A stretch of DNA of 64,000 nt from Megalobrama amblycephala (lineage: Eukaryota > Chordata > Actinopteri > Cypriniformes > Xenocyprididae), in the NCBI RefSeq assembly GCF_018812025.1, contig NC_063054.1, forward strand, positions 12,238,422 to 12,302,421. The letters run 5' to 3'. How positions within the stretch are numbered: position 1 is the stretch's first letter; each line of letters opens with the position of its first letter. This document shows, piece by piece, positions 12,239 to 23,066 of this stretch. The position numbers were made by a program, and so were the translations under genes. The notes beneath the pieces were generated by a model. It had not been told where the DNA came from and did no database searches. It was given only the letters and a program-made list of their open reading frames with translations.

Positions 12239-13411
12239 AGCTTTTGGGAAACACAACCATGAATAGCAAAAATAGTAGTAGTCCCACCCCAAAGTCATGC
12301 CATTGGTTGAGCTAGTGTTGCAGTGTTTAGAGCCTAAGTGTTTACACTTCTAAGGGAAATCATCTTACAAATGATTTATTATAGTTGTCCTCGCATATTA
12401 AATTGGGAAAGGAGAAGGTATTTTAACATCAAAATATTACACACTTTACCTTCACCAAATGTGTTTAAGGAAAGTGTCACCCAATTATAAATACAGACTT
12501 GCAAACAGCAAACCCATTCAGCAGTGCTTAAAGCAATAACTTCACCACCCAAAAAAATGAAACTTGTGGCAAATTTTGTCATGATTTACTCACCCACATG
12601 TTCTCATATTTACTTTATTGTTGTTGTACTTTTTATTTTTATCTTGAAGATTCTTCATACAGCTCAGTGCTAACTTTTTAGGATAAAATGGATCTTGGAG
12701 GTATTCATCTTTTGATCCAGATGTTCTTTCAGTCTCTGCGGTTGACCAGTGGAAAGTCTAGAGTGGGTCAGACTCTTTCGTCTCAGCTGCCCCACTCCCG
12801 GCCTCTGCTGAGGTCATCACATATCACCACGGCCCACGGTGCACTGCTCTGCCCTTGCGTAGGGAGCGTATGCCTGTTCTTTGAGAGAGACCATCAGCCA
12901 ATCCATAGAGATACTTAACAATTGGCCACTTTGTTGCCTTAGGCCAGAAACATACTTTACACAAGTATGCAAATGTGAACACGAAATGTTTGGCCTGGGC
13001 ATATTAAGCGACAAAAATGTCAGATAGAACCTTAGAATTCCATGGTGACAGTGTGTGTATTTTGGGCCTTAATGTCATGGTGTTTCATTAAACAAGTTCC
13101 TCATGACCTCATTTTCAGAAGAAGTTCCGTAGCTCTGTGTAAAAATACTATTCGACCACATATGTTTCTATTCTGGGAAATTTCCTGTGAAATTTACTCC
13201 AGTCTATTTCAGTAGCATTGCATTTTCAAATGAAATGATCAAATCAACAGCCAGTTTGTCCTCAATTAACATAAACAAGTGGAGGAAAAAAAATTGTGTG
13301 AACTATGGGTTATGTCTATTGTGTCATTAATCAAACAACAATGTTTACAAGAAATAAGAAAACATGACTTTTCCAGAAAAATACTTTCAGCCATCCTTAA
13401 ATAATAATTTG
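12239..13411. other. Gene-free stretch with one decayed element arm
   Basis: A degraded left arm of the AGTTCACCC family is seen at about 12537-12605 (cttcaccacccaaaaaaatg, atgatttactcacccacatg). Nothing else was recognised. Confidence 0.5.
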
Positions 13412-13579
13412 TTAAAGTGTTAGTTCACCCTGAAATAAATATACTGTAGTTAATTATGCACCCTCATGTCGTTCCACAGCTGTAAAGCCTTCGTTCATAT
13501 TCGGAACACAAATGAAGATATTTTTAATGAAATCTGAGAGCTTTCTGACCCCCAATAGACAGCAACTCAATTACCACTA

Positions 13580-14134
13580 CACTGTAAAAAAAAATCCCGT
13601 TGTTTCTACGGAAAAATACCGGCAGCTGTGGTTACCAGAACAATACTGTAAAAATGACATCAAACCGTAAACATACTTACGGAGTTACATGTGAATTTTA
13701 CATTTTAAATCTGTTAAATTTACGGTAAAATAACATATTTCATTAACTGAATAATGTTAATTTATACTAATGAAGTACTAATATCTGTTTTACCTTTATA
13801 ATACATGACAGTCACAAACCAGTGGTGATGAGAGTCACATGATGAATCAAAGTTCATCACAAGCGCTTTTCCACTGAGGAGGACAATACTAATATATAGA
13901 AGGTGCACACAGTGTCATTCACACACACACTAAACACCATCATGGTAACATGCATGAAATTTTAAAAATGCAATAAACATTAATTTAACAACATTAGATG
14001 TAACATAAAACCCTAATGTACATACTGATTAGAAAAAATGAGAAAAATAAGAAACAGAGTTATTTCAACGAAAATTTAATGTGAAGTATCACGCAGGGAA
14101 TTGTGGGAGTCAATATACGGTTTTTCACTGTAAA
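13580..14134 (+). mobile_element. CACTGTAAAAA-ended non-autonomous DNA element, right end missing
   Basis: Begins CACTGTAAAAAAAAATCCCG after TA. The same sequence in opposite orientation is at 39522-40350, so the two copies define a family. The distal end present in the other copy is absent here. Flanking sequence on each side is a 37-bp direct repeat (13542-13578 and 14136-14172) with one mismatch. Confidence 0.65.
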
Positions 14135-14255
14135 TTTTCTGACCCCCAAAAGACAGCAACTCAATTACCACTTTCAAGTAAACCAATCAACAGTCCAGAA
14201 ATCTAGTAAAGACATCGTTAAAATAGTCAGTGTGACTACAGTGGTTCAACCTTAA

Positions 14256-15061
14256 AGGGTTAGTTCACCCAAAAATGAAAATTCTGTCATTTATTACTTA
14301 CCATCATGCCGTTCCACACCCGTAAGAATTTCGTTAATCTTCGGAACAAGATTTTTAAGATATTTTAGTTGAAATCCGATGGCTCAGTGAGGCCTCCATA
14401 GGGAGCAATGACACTTCTTCTCCCAAGATCCATAAAGGTACTAAAAACATATTTAAATCGGTTCATGTGACTACAGTGGTTCAATATTAATATTATAAAG
14501 CGACGAGAATATTTTTGTTGCGCCAAAAAAAACAAAATAACGACTTATTTAGTGATGGCCGATTTCAAAACACTGCTTTCAGGAAGATTCGGAGCACAAA
14601 TGAATCAGTGTATCGAATCATGATTCAGATCGTGTGTCCAACTGCCAATCAACCGCCAAACACCTGAAATCACGTGACTTTGGCGCTCCGAACAGCAGAT
14701 TCGATACACTGATTCATTTGTGCTCCAATGCTTCCTGAAGCAATGTTTAAAATGTTTTTAAATTTAAGTCGTTTTTTTTTTTTTTTTTTTTTTGGCGCTC
14801 CAAAAATATTCTCATCGCTTTACAATATTAATATTGAACCACTGTACTCACATGAACCAATTTAAATTTGTTATTAGTACCTTTTATGGATCTTGAGAGA
14901 GGAAGTGTCATTGCTCCCTATGGAGGCCTCACGGAGCCATCGGATTTCAACTAAAATATCTTAATTTGTGTTCCGAAGATTACGAAGGTCTTACGGGTGT
15001 GGAACGGCATGAGGGTAAGTAATAAATGACAGAATTTTCATTTTTGGGTGAACTAACCCTT
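14256..15061. mobile_element. Full palindromic TTAA element
   Basis: Left AGGGTTAGTTCACCC after TTAA 14252-14255; right GGGTGAACTAACCCT before TTAA near 15062. Arms of nearly 400 bp are inverted copies almost to the centre (about 14655), so the strand can fold into a single long hairpin. A T-rich run lies in the right arm. Confidence 0.8.
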
Positions 15062-15209
15062 TTAATTTTCATAAAGCGACGAAAATAAATTGTGTGCAAA
15101 AAAAAAAAAAAAAAAAATCTTTATTCAATTAATATAATTGAATAAAGTCAAGTCTGTCATTAAGTAATTAATGACAGAATTTTCATTTTTGGGTGAAATA
15201 ACCCTTTAA

Positions 15210-16394
15210 TGTAATATTTGACTGCATGAGACTACTTGTGAGTTTGACTTTATAATTTGTTCAGAATTAATGTTTAAAAGATAGTTGAGGTTTGCAGGGT
15301 GTAACATTTTTGTTTGTTGAGATTGAGAACAAATTTTAAAACTTGAAACTCTTTCTGTGCTGCATTTAGTTACACACACGTCCACAGAGTTGATGGCCAA
15401 ATATGATTGCAGTTTAGGGTGTTCCTTGTATCTGGATTAAATTAGACGGTCTGGGGGTGAAATATATACCACATGTCTTGGTGGGAAGTTTAGCCTACTA
15501 AATTCAAAATATTAAAAGGAGTCAGATTTACCTCTGTCTTTAGTGATATGGTTTGTCATTATGGTGTGTTTGTGGCTGATTGTGATTGCTGTCTGGGGAG
15601 CAGACTTTCTAGAGAGGAATTCAATTAGCTGGAACAGTTTGCTTCCTCACAGTCTCCAGGGCCAAATCTGAATCACACAAATACAGCCACATTTTTTCTC
15701 TTATCAAACGCTCTCTTTACCTAAACCATGGCTTGTTTGTGTTTGGGTACAAACATTGACTAAATAGTAGGTGTTAATTGGGTATGTGTGGATTAACACT
15801 TCAAACTAAGGGTGTGTTCACACTTGTTGTTCGGTTCTCTTGGTTCTTTTGGTCTGGGAATAAAAAGAAAGAAAATGTTACATTTTAAGACCTGGTTCGC
15901 TTAGCATTCACACTCATTTTTAACACCGAACCTAACGATACAAAAAAAAAAAAAAAAAAACAACTGCTTTTATGATGTATAGAACCTGTTAGAATGCTCA
16001 TCTGCAGTTAAGATGCACATAATTTCTTTAGTACAAACCACAGATGTGGCGGAAAGCTGAGAAGCATCTTAATGTGTGCACACACAATTGACTGTCAGTA
16101 TCGCTGTCAGTATGACCACACCTTTATGCAGCAACTATACAGATCTTAAAGGTGTTGGAGCTAGTGTTGTCACTGTACCAGTAACAATAAAATTTCACGT
16201 TTCTCAGTATCATAGCTAGGTACCAAAAACTGTTGGAACTTTTTAACTATTTTATTTAACTGTGTGAAAAAAATAATCAAGTTAATTAATAATAGTAATA
16301 ATAATTATTATAAGTAAATAACACATTATAATTAACAAACCTATTAGTCTGCATTTACTCTCCAACACTTTAAAACCATTCTCTATTTTAGGGT
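15210..16394. other. Gene-free stretch
   Basis: No gene supported. Sequence near 15808-16150 (gggtgtgttcacacttg; later tatgaccacaccttt) may be a decayed inverted-repeat element. An A-run lies at about 15940-15960. Confidence 0.45.
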
Positions 16395-16566
16395 TAACAC
16401 TTCACAATAAGGTTCATTAGTTAACTAGTTAACATGAACTAATAATGAACTGCACTTATACAGCATTTATTAATATTTGTTAATGTTAATTTCAACATTT
16501 ACTAATACATTATTAAAATCTTGTTAACATCAGTTAATGCAGTGTGAACTAACATGAACAAACAAG
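16395..16566 (+). mobile_element. MITE with ACTTCACAATAAGGT-type end, partial
   Basis: Starts taacacttcacaataaggtt and continues with repeated gttaac/catgaac motifs. Similar copies occur at 18535-18720 (-) and 25246-25543. The right end is missing here; it abuts the palindromic remnant at 16573. Confidence 0.6.
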
Positions 16567-16572
16567 AACCTT

Positions 16573-16985
16573 TCAAGATCCATAAAGGTACTAAAACATA
16601 TTTAAAACAGTTCATGTGATTACAGTGGTTCTACCTTAATATTATAAAGCGACGAGAATACTTTTTGTGCAGCACAAAAAAAAAAAAAAACATTTTTCAA
16701 CAATATCTCAAAACACTGCTTCGAAGCTTTACAAATCTTTTTTTTTCTTCGAATCAGTGGTTCGTAGCACCAAAGTCACGTGATTTCAGCAGTTTGATAC
16801 GCGATCCGAACTACTGATTCAAAACAAAAGATTTGTAAAGCTTCAAAGCTTCATGAAGCAGTGTTTTGAAATCGGCCATCACTAGATATTGTTGAAAAGT
16901 TGTTATTTTGTTTTTTTTTTGGGCACACAAAAAGTATTTTCATTGCTTTATAATATTAAGGTAGAACCACTATACTCACATGAAC
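16573..16985. mobile_element. Core of a palindromic TTAA element lacking both outer ends
   Basis: Inverted arms: the stretch from aagatccataaaggtac through ttataaagcgacgagaat is mirrored by attttcattgctttataata and tactcacatgaac. The terminal AGTTCACCC portions are absent. Confidence 0.65.
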
Positions 16986-17853
16986 TTTTTTGGCTGTTGC
17001 TGGCTGTTTTCTCTTTATCATTATAGTTTGTGTAAAAAAATAGTGAAATAGTGAGTTCTAAGTCAATATTACATTGATCAACACTGACAAGCATAACTTA
17101 ACTACACTAATATAATTGATTATTCGAAACAAAGGCCAATTATAGAATTATCATTTTCATTTACCGTTTCAGTTTTCATCAGAGTGGATCCAGAATTTTC
17201 AGTTTCGACCAAGAATTTCAGTTCAAGAATTTCAGTGCGTTACAGGAATTAATGAAATGCTCTATTCCTGTTGAGCTCAGCTACGTCGAATGTTTATATT
17301 GTACAGACCCAAACAAAAGACATCTGTTCTTTGTGCATAATTCATGTTGTGTATTGTCTTGCTGTGTTTTAGATCATTCATACACGTGCGTATGTGTTTG
17401 CAGGCAACAGTGCAGCTTTGTGCCTTCAGCAGTGAATATCCTGCCATGCCATTATCAGTCAGTAAATAACATTCATTTGAATGTGAGATTAGTTTTTTCT
17501 TTCTCCTGTTGCCTATGGTTCTGAGCTGCCCTCTCTCTGACATATAAAGAGTCTGTGTGTGTGAGTGAATGCTTGCATCCAGCTGAATGCACAACACCCT
17601 CAGGACTGCATCTTCACGAGAACCCCACATGATGATAGAGATGGGGAGAGAAGGACAAATTGAGGATAGAAAAAGAGAGTAGTGCATGCTGGGAATTCAC
17701 TAGACCTAGAGCAAGGAAGACTGAACATGTGGAGGGAATAAATATCATACAGCCATGACACATACCAGTGTAATTGTGATTTTGAATTTTGAATTTTTCT
17801 GTCGGATCTGTTAACTGGGTTTTAAAGGGTTTCCAATTTTGTTTACCATGCAC

Positions 17854-17879
17854 AAAAAAAAAAAAAAAAAAAAAAAAAA
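17854..17879. repeat. poly(A) tract
   Basis: Uninterrupted run of 26 A. Confidence 0.9.
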
Positions 17880-18109
17880 TGAATTCAGGTCAGGTTTGTG
17901 GTCATGTATTTGAGTCTAGTTTTTCCAGTACCAGTTTATTTTTATTTGCATTACTTGTAGTTTTCATTTTAATTTAGGAGAACTTTTCTCCCTAAACAGG
18001 TAAATACAAACATGTAGGGGTACAGTCGAAAAAAAAAAAAAAAGTTTTAAAATGACTACAGAATTCAGTTAAAAAAATACTTGTTACATGACAGAGGACA
18101 TTAGATGCC

Positions 18110-18152
18110 TTAAACAGGACTCGCTTAAACAGGACTCGCTTAAACAGGACTC
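18110..18152. repeat. 15-bp tandem repeat, about 3 copies
   Basis: Unit ttaaacaggactcgc repeats with period 15. The last copy ends in a variant (actcca). Confidence 0.9.
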
Positions 18153-18534
18153 CAATGCACATACTCACTAACAGGCAGAAAATGAAAGGTTTTCCCTTCT
18201 GTGAGCCGTACAGAGTGAGCACTTCCTTTATTTTACATCCAAGCTGTTCTAAAAATATAACTGAACCCTCAATTAAAGATTTTCCTCTGCCTGCTCCACA
18301 CATACAATGTCTGTCTGAAGATCTCTGAACCTTAAGGTTGTGTTGGTATCTATTTTGTGACTAAACAGATATTAGGGCAGCACACAATGATATATCCGTT
18401 GACTTTATTTAAGAAATGTGATGTGTGAACATGAGGGACATGCTGTCAGGTTTTAATGTCATTGCTGGAGTCTGAATTCAGTTGGGCCAGACAGGTTCTT
18501 GGTTACATCCCTCGCTTTTTCGTCTTGTTACTGT

Positions 18535-18720
18535 ATTTACTAATCTTCGTTAACGTTAGTTAATGAAAATAACAGTTGTTCATTGTTTGTTCATGTTAGT
18601 TCACAGTGTATTAACTAATGTTAACAAGATTTTAATAAGTGTATTAGTAAATGTTGAAATTAACAAGAACAAAGATTAGTAAATGCTGTATAAGTGCAGT
18701 TCATTAAACTAATGTGCAGC
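18535..18720 (-). mobile_element. MITE copy related to 16395 and 25246, reverse orientation
   Basis: Same gttaac/catgttag-rich body in reverse complement. Both outer ends are eroded. Confidence 0.5.
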
Positions 18721-19135
18721 AAACAGCCAATCACATGAAACATGGAGTGCGTCAGTTTGATTTACTTTTTGCAAGAGAGCTGGCACGATTCACTTCTCTG
18801 TTAAATTTTAAGAGATCTTTATTAAAAATATCATAAATTTAAACGCATTTACATTTACATTTACAATTACAATTTATATATATATATAAAAACATATATG
18901 TGTATATATTACAGTGCTCAGCATAATTGAGTACACCCCCTTTGAAAAGTAACATTTGAAGAATTTTTTTTTAGTTTTACTCAAATTAGGCTGATGCAAA
19001 AATGAGTACACCCCACTTAAAGTCTCTGGAGCGAAGCAAAATTTTAGACTAATTTAACAAGAATTCAACCACAGGTGAGTCTAATTATTCATTACACAGG
19101 TGTCCAGCAAACGGTTGACTATAAAAGGGTGTTAA

Positions 19136-19933
19136 AGGATTAGTCCACTTTTAAATACACTTTTCCTGATAAATTTACTCACCCCCATGTCATCCAAGAT
19201 GTTCATGTCTTTCTTTCCTCAGTCGAAAAGAAATGAAGGTTTTTGAGGAAAACATTCCAGGATTTTTCTCCTTACAGTGGATTTCAGTGGCTACCAACAG
19301 ATTGAAGGTCAAAATTACAGTTTCAGTGCAGCTTCAAGGGCTTTAAACGATACCAGATGAGTAATAAGGGTCTTATCTAGCGAATCGTTCGGTCATTTTC
19401 GAAAAAAATACAACCGTTTATGCTTTATAAACAAAATATCGCCTTGAACGTACTTTCCGCTTCCGCATTCTTCATAACGCTTACGCTGAATGTCCTACGT
19501 CTTCCCTATTCAAGTTACGGAAAAAAACGAAACTGGCGCCGCGTTCGTTCTGTAAGTAGAATAGGGAAGGCGTAAAACATTCAGCGTAAGCGTTATGAAG
19601 AATGCGGAAGCGGAAAGTACGTTCAAGGCGATATTTTGTTTATAAAGCATAAACGGTTGTATTTTTTCGAAAATGACCGATCGATTCGCTAGATAAGACC
19701 CTTATTACTCATCTGGTATCGTTTAAAGCCCTTGAAGCTGCACTGAAACTGTAATTTTGACCTTCAACCTGTTGGTAGCCATTGAAATCCACTGTAAGGA
19801 GAATAATCCTGGAATGTTTTCCTCAAAAACCTTCATTTCTTTTCGACTGACGAAAGAAAGACATGAACATCTTGGATGACATGGGGGTGAGTAAATTTAT
19901 CAGGAAAAGTGTATTTAAAAGTGGACTAATCCT
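19136..19933. mobile_element. 800-bp palindromic TTAA element inserted in the Tc1-like element
   Basis: AGGATTAGTCCACTTTTAAA on the left faces its complement on the right, with TTAA at 19132-19135 and 19934-19937. Arms (about 19136-19512 and 19558-19933) are nearly identical inverted copies with a spacer of about 45 bp. A related right half is at 37731-37905. Confidence 0.85.
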
Positions 19934-19965
19934 TTAAAACCCCTTCCCATTTCATGCTGTCAGCA

Positions 19966-20959
19966 ATGGCACCACATGGAAGAGAAATGTCACAAGACCT
20001 GAGAAAGAAAATAATTTCTTTACACCAGAAAGGTGAAGGCTACAAGAAGATCAGCAAAGCTTTACTTATCAGTCAGAATACTGTAGCAAAAGTGGTACAA
20101 AAATTTTAAAAAGATTTAACTGCAACCATCTCACAGAGACGTCCAGGTTGTCCATGGAAGTTCACACCTCGACAGGAGCGTCTTCTGATGAGAAGGGTTT
20201 AAGAAAATCGGCATGCAAGTTCACTGCAGTTATCTAAAGAAGTAGAAAGCCAAACTGGGGTGACTATTTCCCATGACACAATATGGCGTACACTGCAGAG
20301 GAATGGCATGCATGGGTGCCATCCACGAAAGAAGCCTCTCCTAAAGCCCAGGCACAAAAAAGCCCACCTAGAGTTTGCCAGGGCCCATGCTGACAAAGAT
20401 GAAGACTACTGGGACTCTATACTCTGGAGTGATGAGACCAAGATAAATGTTTTTGGAACTGATGGCTTCAAAACTGTATGGCGTCGCAAAGGTGAGGAAA
20501 ACAATGAAAAATGCATAGTGCCTACAGTGAAACGTGGTAGCAGTGTCCTTATGTGGGGCTGCATGAGTGCTGCTGGTGTCGGGGAGCTGCTTTTCATTGA
20601 TGGCATCATGAATTCACAGATGTACTGCTCTATACTGAAAGAGAAGATGGTACCATCACTCCGTGCACTTTTCCAACATGGCAATGATCCTAAACACACA
20701 TCTAAAGCCACTGTTGGATTTCTGAAGAAGAACAGGATGAAAGTGATTCAGTGGCTCCTGATCTGAACCCAGTCGAACACCTATGGGTAAGAGACAAGTT
20801 GAGACAAATCACTCTCCATCCAGCATCCAGTCTCAAATAGAGGTAATTCTTGAAGAATGGAAAAAGATAGATGTTGCAATATGTCGCCAACTTGTTCATT
20901 CCATGCCTAGAAGACTTGGTGCTGTCATTAAAAATCATGGAGGCCATACAAAGTACTAG
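19966..20959 (+). pseudogene. Tc1-like transposase, inactivated
   Basis: The frame begins [15 protein letters not shown] (helix-turn-helix region, with [17 protein letters not shown]). It is broken by an early stop near 20108 and another near 20200, then continues through HDTIWRTLQRNGMHGC and the first catalytic aspartate in LWSDETKIN (about 20431). At the second catalytic site the sequence reads FQHGNDPKHTSK. Relatives have Asp where Gly stands (20680-20682), so this Asp appears lost. The third acidic residue lies in nucleotides reading LNPVEHLW, after a frameshift near 20755. Ends at AAGTAC-TAG 20957-20959. Stops, frameshift and active-site loss make it dead. Confidence 0.85.
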
Positions 20960-21359
20960 ATGTAGTAGTTTTTGTTGTGGGGTGTACTCATTTTTGCTAC
21001 TGTACTCATTTTTAACTGAAAAATGTGTAATCTAAGTTATATTATTAACCTTACTTTCATATTATAGGTTAAACAGATGTTATATCTTGTTGAATACCAA
21101 GATGGTTTTTTGCCTACTTTCAAACCTAATTAAGAAAATGGGTTTGTCCTAAATATGGCTGTCCTTGGAGGTTAATTTTATTTCAGTCATCTGTGCTTTG
21201 CTTTTGCGTGCGTGTTTTGTGGTGAGTTATAGTCTGCTGTGTTATAGCTCTCTTCAGTCTTGGGAGAAGTACATGAATTTGGCCTTTGTTTCAGTCTCAG
21301 CATCAGATATCACACTCACAGATCATCTTATCTTCTGAAGCATATTGCAACCCCCCCAC

Positions 21360-21360
<1 letters not shown>

Positions 21361-21388
<28 letters not shown>
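21361..21388. repeat. poly(A) tract
   Basis: Run of 28 A preceded by a C7 run. Confidence 0.9.
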
Positions 21389-21390
<2 letters not shown>

Positions 21391-21561
21391 AAGAGTTTAC
21401 TCAGAATGACAAACCTTAATCTGATTGGCAGGCAAAGTTAATAGATTTTAATCAGTATGCTGGGACTGTATCGACTGATACAATGAGCACTTCTGGGTAA
21501 GTTTGTTGAATCTCTAGACATGAATATGGAATTTCAGTAAGATTTACCTTGATCTGACATT

Positions 21562-22060
21562 GGCTGCGTCCGAAAGCTTAAAAATGCTGCCTTTGGAGGA
21601 TGCATTCCAAGGTAGGAAGGAATCAAGGTACGTCCGAATCCAATATTAGCTTCACTTCCTGTCTCCTGAGATAGCTTCATCTTATTGATTTTTGAAGGCA
21701 GCAAAGATGTGTCCTTCGCTGTGTTTGATTTCCCACAATCCTGTGTGTACCATTCTGTGACAATTGAGCAAAAAAAAAAAAGAGATGGTATTTGAAAGTT
21801 GCGGTTGGTGGTCAGGTTGCATGTAAATGTAAGTTTTTAAACTTTGATGTAATTTCTAATGAGAAATTACTATTGTAGTAATTAAATATTTGCTTAGTTA
21901 TCACCAAAGCACGGTCTATTTTGCTGTAGATCACTAAACTGTTATACTGCCCCAGAAGTCTGTCCAAAATCAATTTCGTGAGGTATCTTCATGCGTAAAC
22001 ACTGCCTACAAAGTCATTGCCTGATAAGGCAGTGAGGCAACAAAGCTTTCAGACACAGCC
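21562..22060. mobile_element. Inverted-repeat element (GGCTGCGTCCGAAA type)
   Basis: GGCTGCGTCCGAAAGCTT at the left and AAGCTTTCAGACACAGCC at the right are inverted with few mismatches. About 500 bp and no coding frame. hAT-like MITEs of fish have such ends. No clear target duplication was seen. Confidence 0.65.
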
Positions 22061-22238
22061 TTAAATTGCCACAGTGCTCCTGGCACCTGAATGGGCTCAA
22101 TAAAATGGCAAAATGTGCTTGACACCACCACATGTAAATCTCCAGGTTATGCTCTTCTCCATCTTTTGTTCATCATTTGATGAATTGCTGTTGTTGTGAT
22201 AACTAGAAAACATCTTCTTTCAATAAAATTCAGCTTAA

Positions 22239-22665
22239 AGGGTTTGTTCACCCAAAAATGAAAATTCTGTCATTAATTACTCACCCTCATATCCTTCCTC
22301 ACCCTTAAGACCTTCGTTCATCTTCAGAACACAAATTAAGAAATTTTTCATAAAATCCGATGGCTCAGTGAGGCCTGCATTGCCAGCAAGATAATTAACA
22401 CTTTCAGTGCCCAGAAAGCTACTAAAGACTTATTTAAAACAGTTCATGTGACTACAGTGGTTCAACCTTAATGTTATGAAGTGAAAAGAATTATTTTTGT
22501 GCGGCAAAAAAACAAAACAAAATAACGACTTTATTCCACAATATCTAGTGATGAGTGATTTCAAAACACCGCTTCATGAAGCTTTGAAGCTTTACGAACC
22601 TTTTGTTTGGAATCAGTGGTTCGGAGCATGCATCAAACTGCCAAAGTCACGTGATTTCAGTAAAT
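22239..22665. mobile_element. Left half of a palindromic TTAA element
   Basis: AGGGTTTGTTCACCC after TTAA 22235-22238, followed by the usual left arm and centre up to the gtcacgtgatttcag motif. The right arm is absent. Confidence 0.7.
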
Positions 22666-23003
22666 GAGGCTTCGTTACGTGATAAGTGTATATATTTATT
22701 TATCATGCAGCCCAACAGACAGTCAAAGGTCTAGATATGATTGACTAGGGCTGCATTTGTTTGTGATATATTTGACTCTGTCTGGATGAGTACCATCACT
22801 GTGTGACGTAATCTGTTGCTAAAAATAGCAGCTAATACTATTGAGTGTGGGGATACAGAAAGGTTGATTGTGATTAAACTGTTCCAAAGTGATTGAAATT
22901 TTTGTTCTTTACAAAAGGTCCATAATCCAGATCAGAGTGGACCGTAAAGCTGTTTATCACATTATGAATGTAATATTAATCTTCCTCTTTCTGTTTCTCT
23001 CAG

Positions 23004-23066
23004 GATTCTCTTTTGAACACAAAGCAATGTGGAGGAAATAAGGATCGTGCTGTGCTCTAAATACAG
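23004..23066 (+). other. fyn: Candidate non-coding 5' UTR exon of fyn
   Basis: A 63-bp segment is bounded by a strong pyrimidine tract with CAG acceptor (tttctgtttctctcag, ending 23003) and a consensus donor CAG|GTGAGT at 23067. It contains a tiny upstream frame, ATG at 23027 reading MWRK-stop (23027-23041). The next + strand acceptor with coding support is fyn exon 2 at 44731, so this may be an upstream fyn UTR exon. Only the splice signals and position support this. Transcript data are needed. Confidence 0.4.

Larger units (their letters stand above)
13416..15205. mobile_element. Outer palindromic TTAA element interrupted twice
   Basis: Left end AGTGTTAGTTCACCC after TTAA 13412-13415; right end GGGTGAAATAACCCT before TTAA 15206-15209. 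The body is split by a CACTG-ended element (13580-14134) and a palindromic TTAA element (14256-15061). Sequence resumes as ttttcataaagcgacgaaaat at 15066, which is the interior expected next in this family. Confidence 0.75.
16990..18534. other. Gene-free stretch
   Basis: No supported exon. It contains a 26-bp A-run (17854-17879) and a short three-copy tandem repeat at 18110-18152. Confidence 0.5.
18912..21000 (+). mobile_element. Tc1-like transposon with an internal palindrome insertion
   Basis: Left end CAGTGCTCAGCATAATTGAG after TA (18910-18911). The repeat gagtacacccc occurs twice in the left end (about 18930 and 19003), an IR/DR layout. The inner copy is inverted at 20975-20998 (gtggggtgtactcattttt). 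The outer right terminus is not found, so the right end is eroded or truncated. A palindrome is inserted at 19136-19933, between the left end and the transposase. Confidence 0.8.

Noticed and set aside
18912..21000. An active Tc1-like transposon
   Set aside because: Stops near 20108 and 20200, Gly at the second catalytic site, a frameshift near 20755 and a missing right end.
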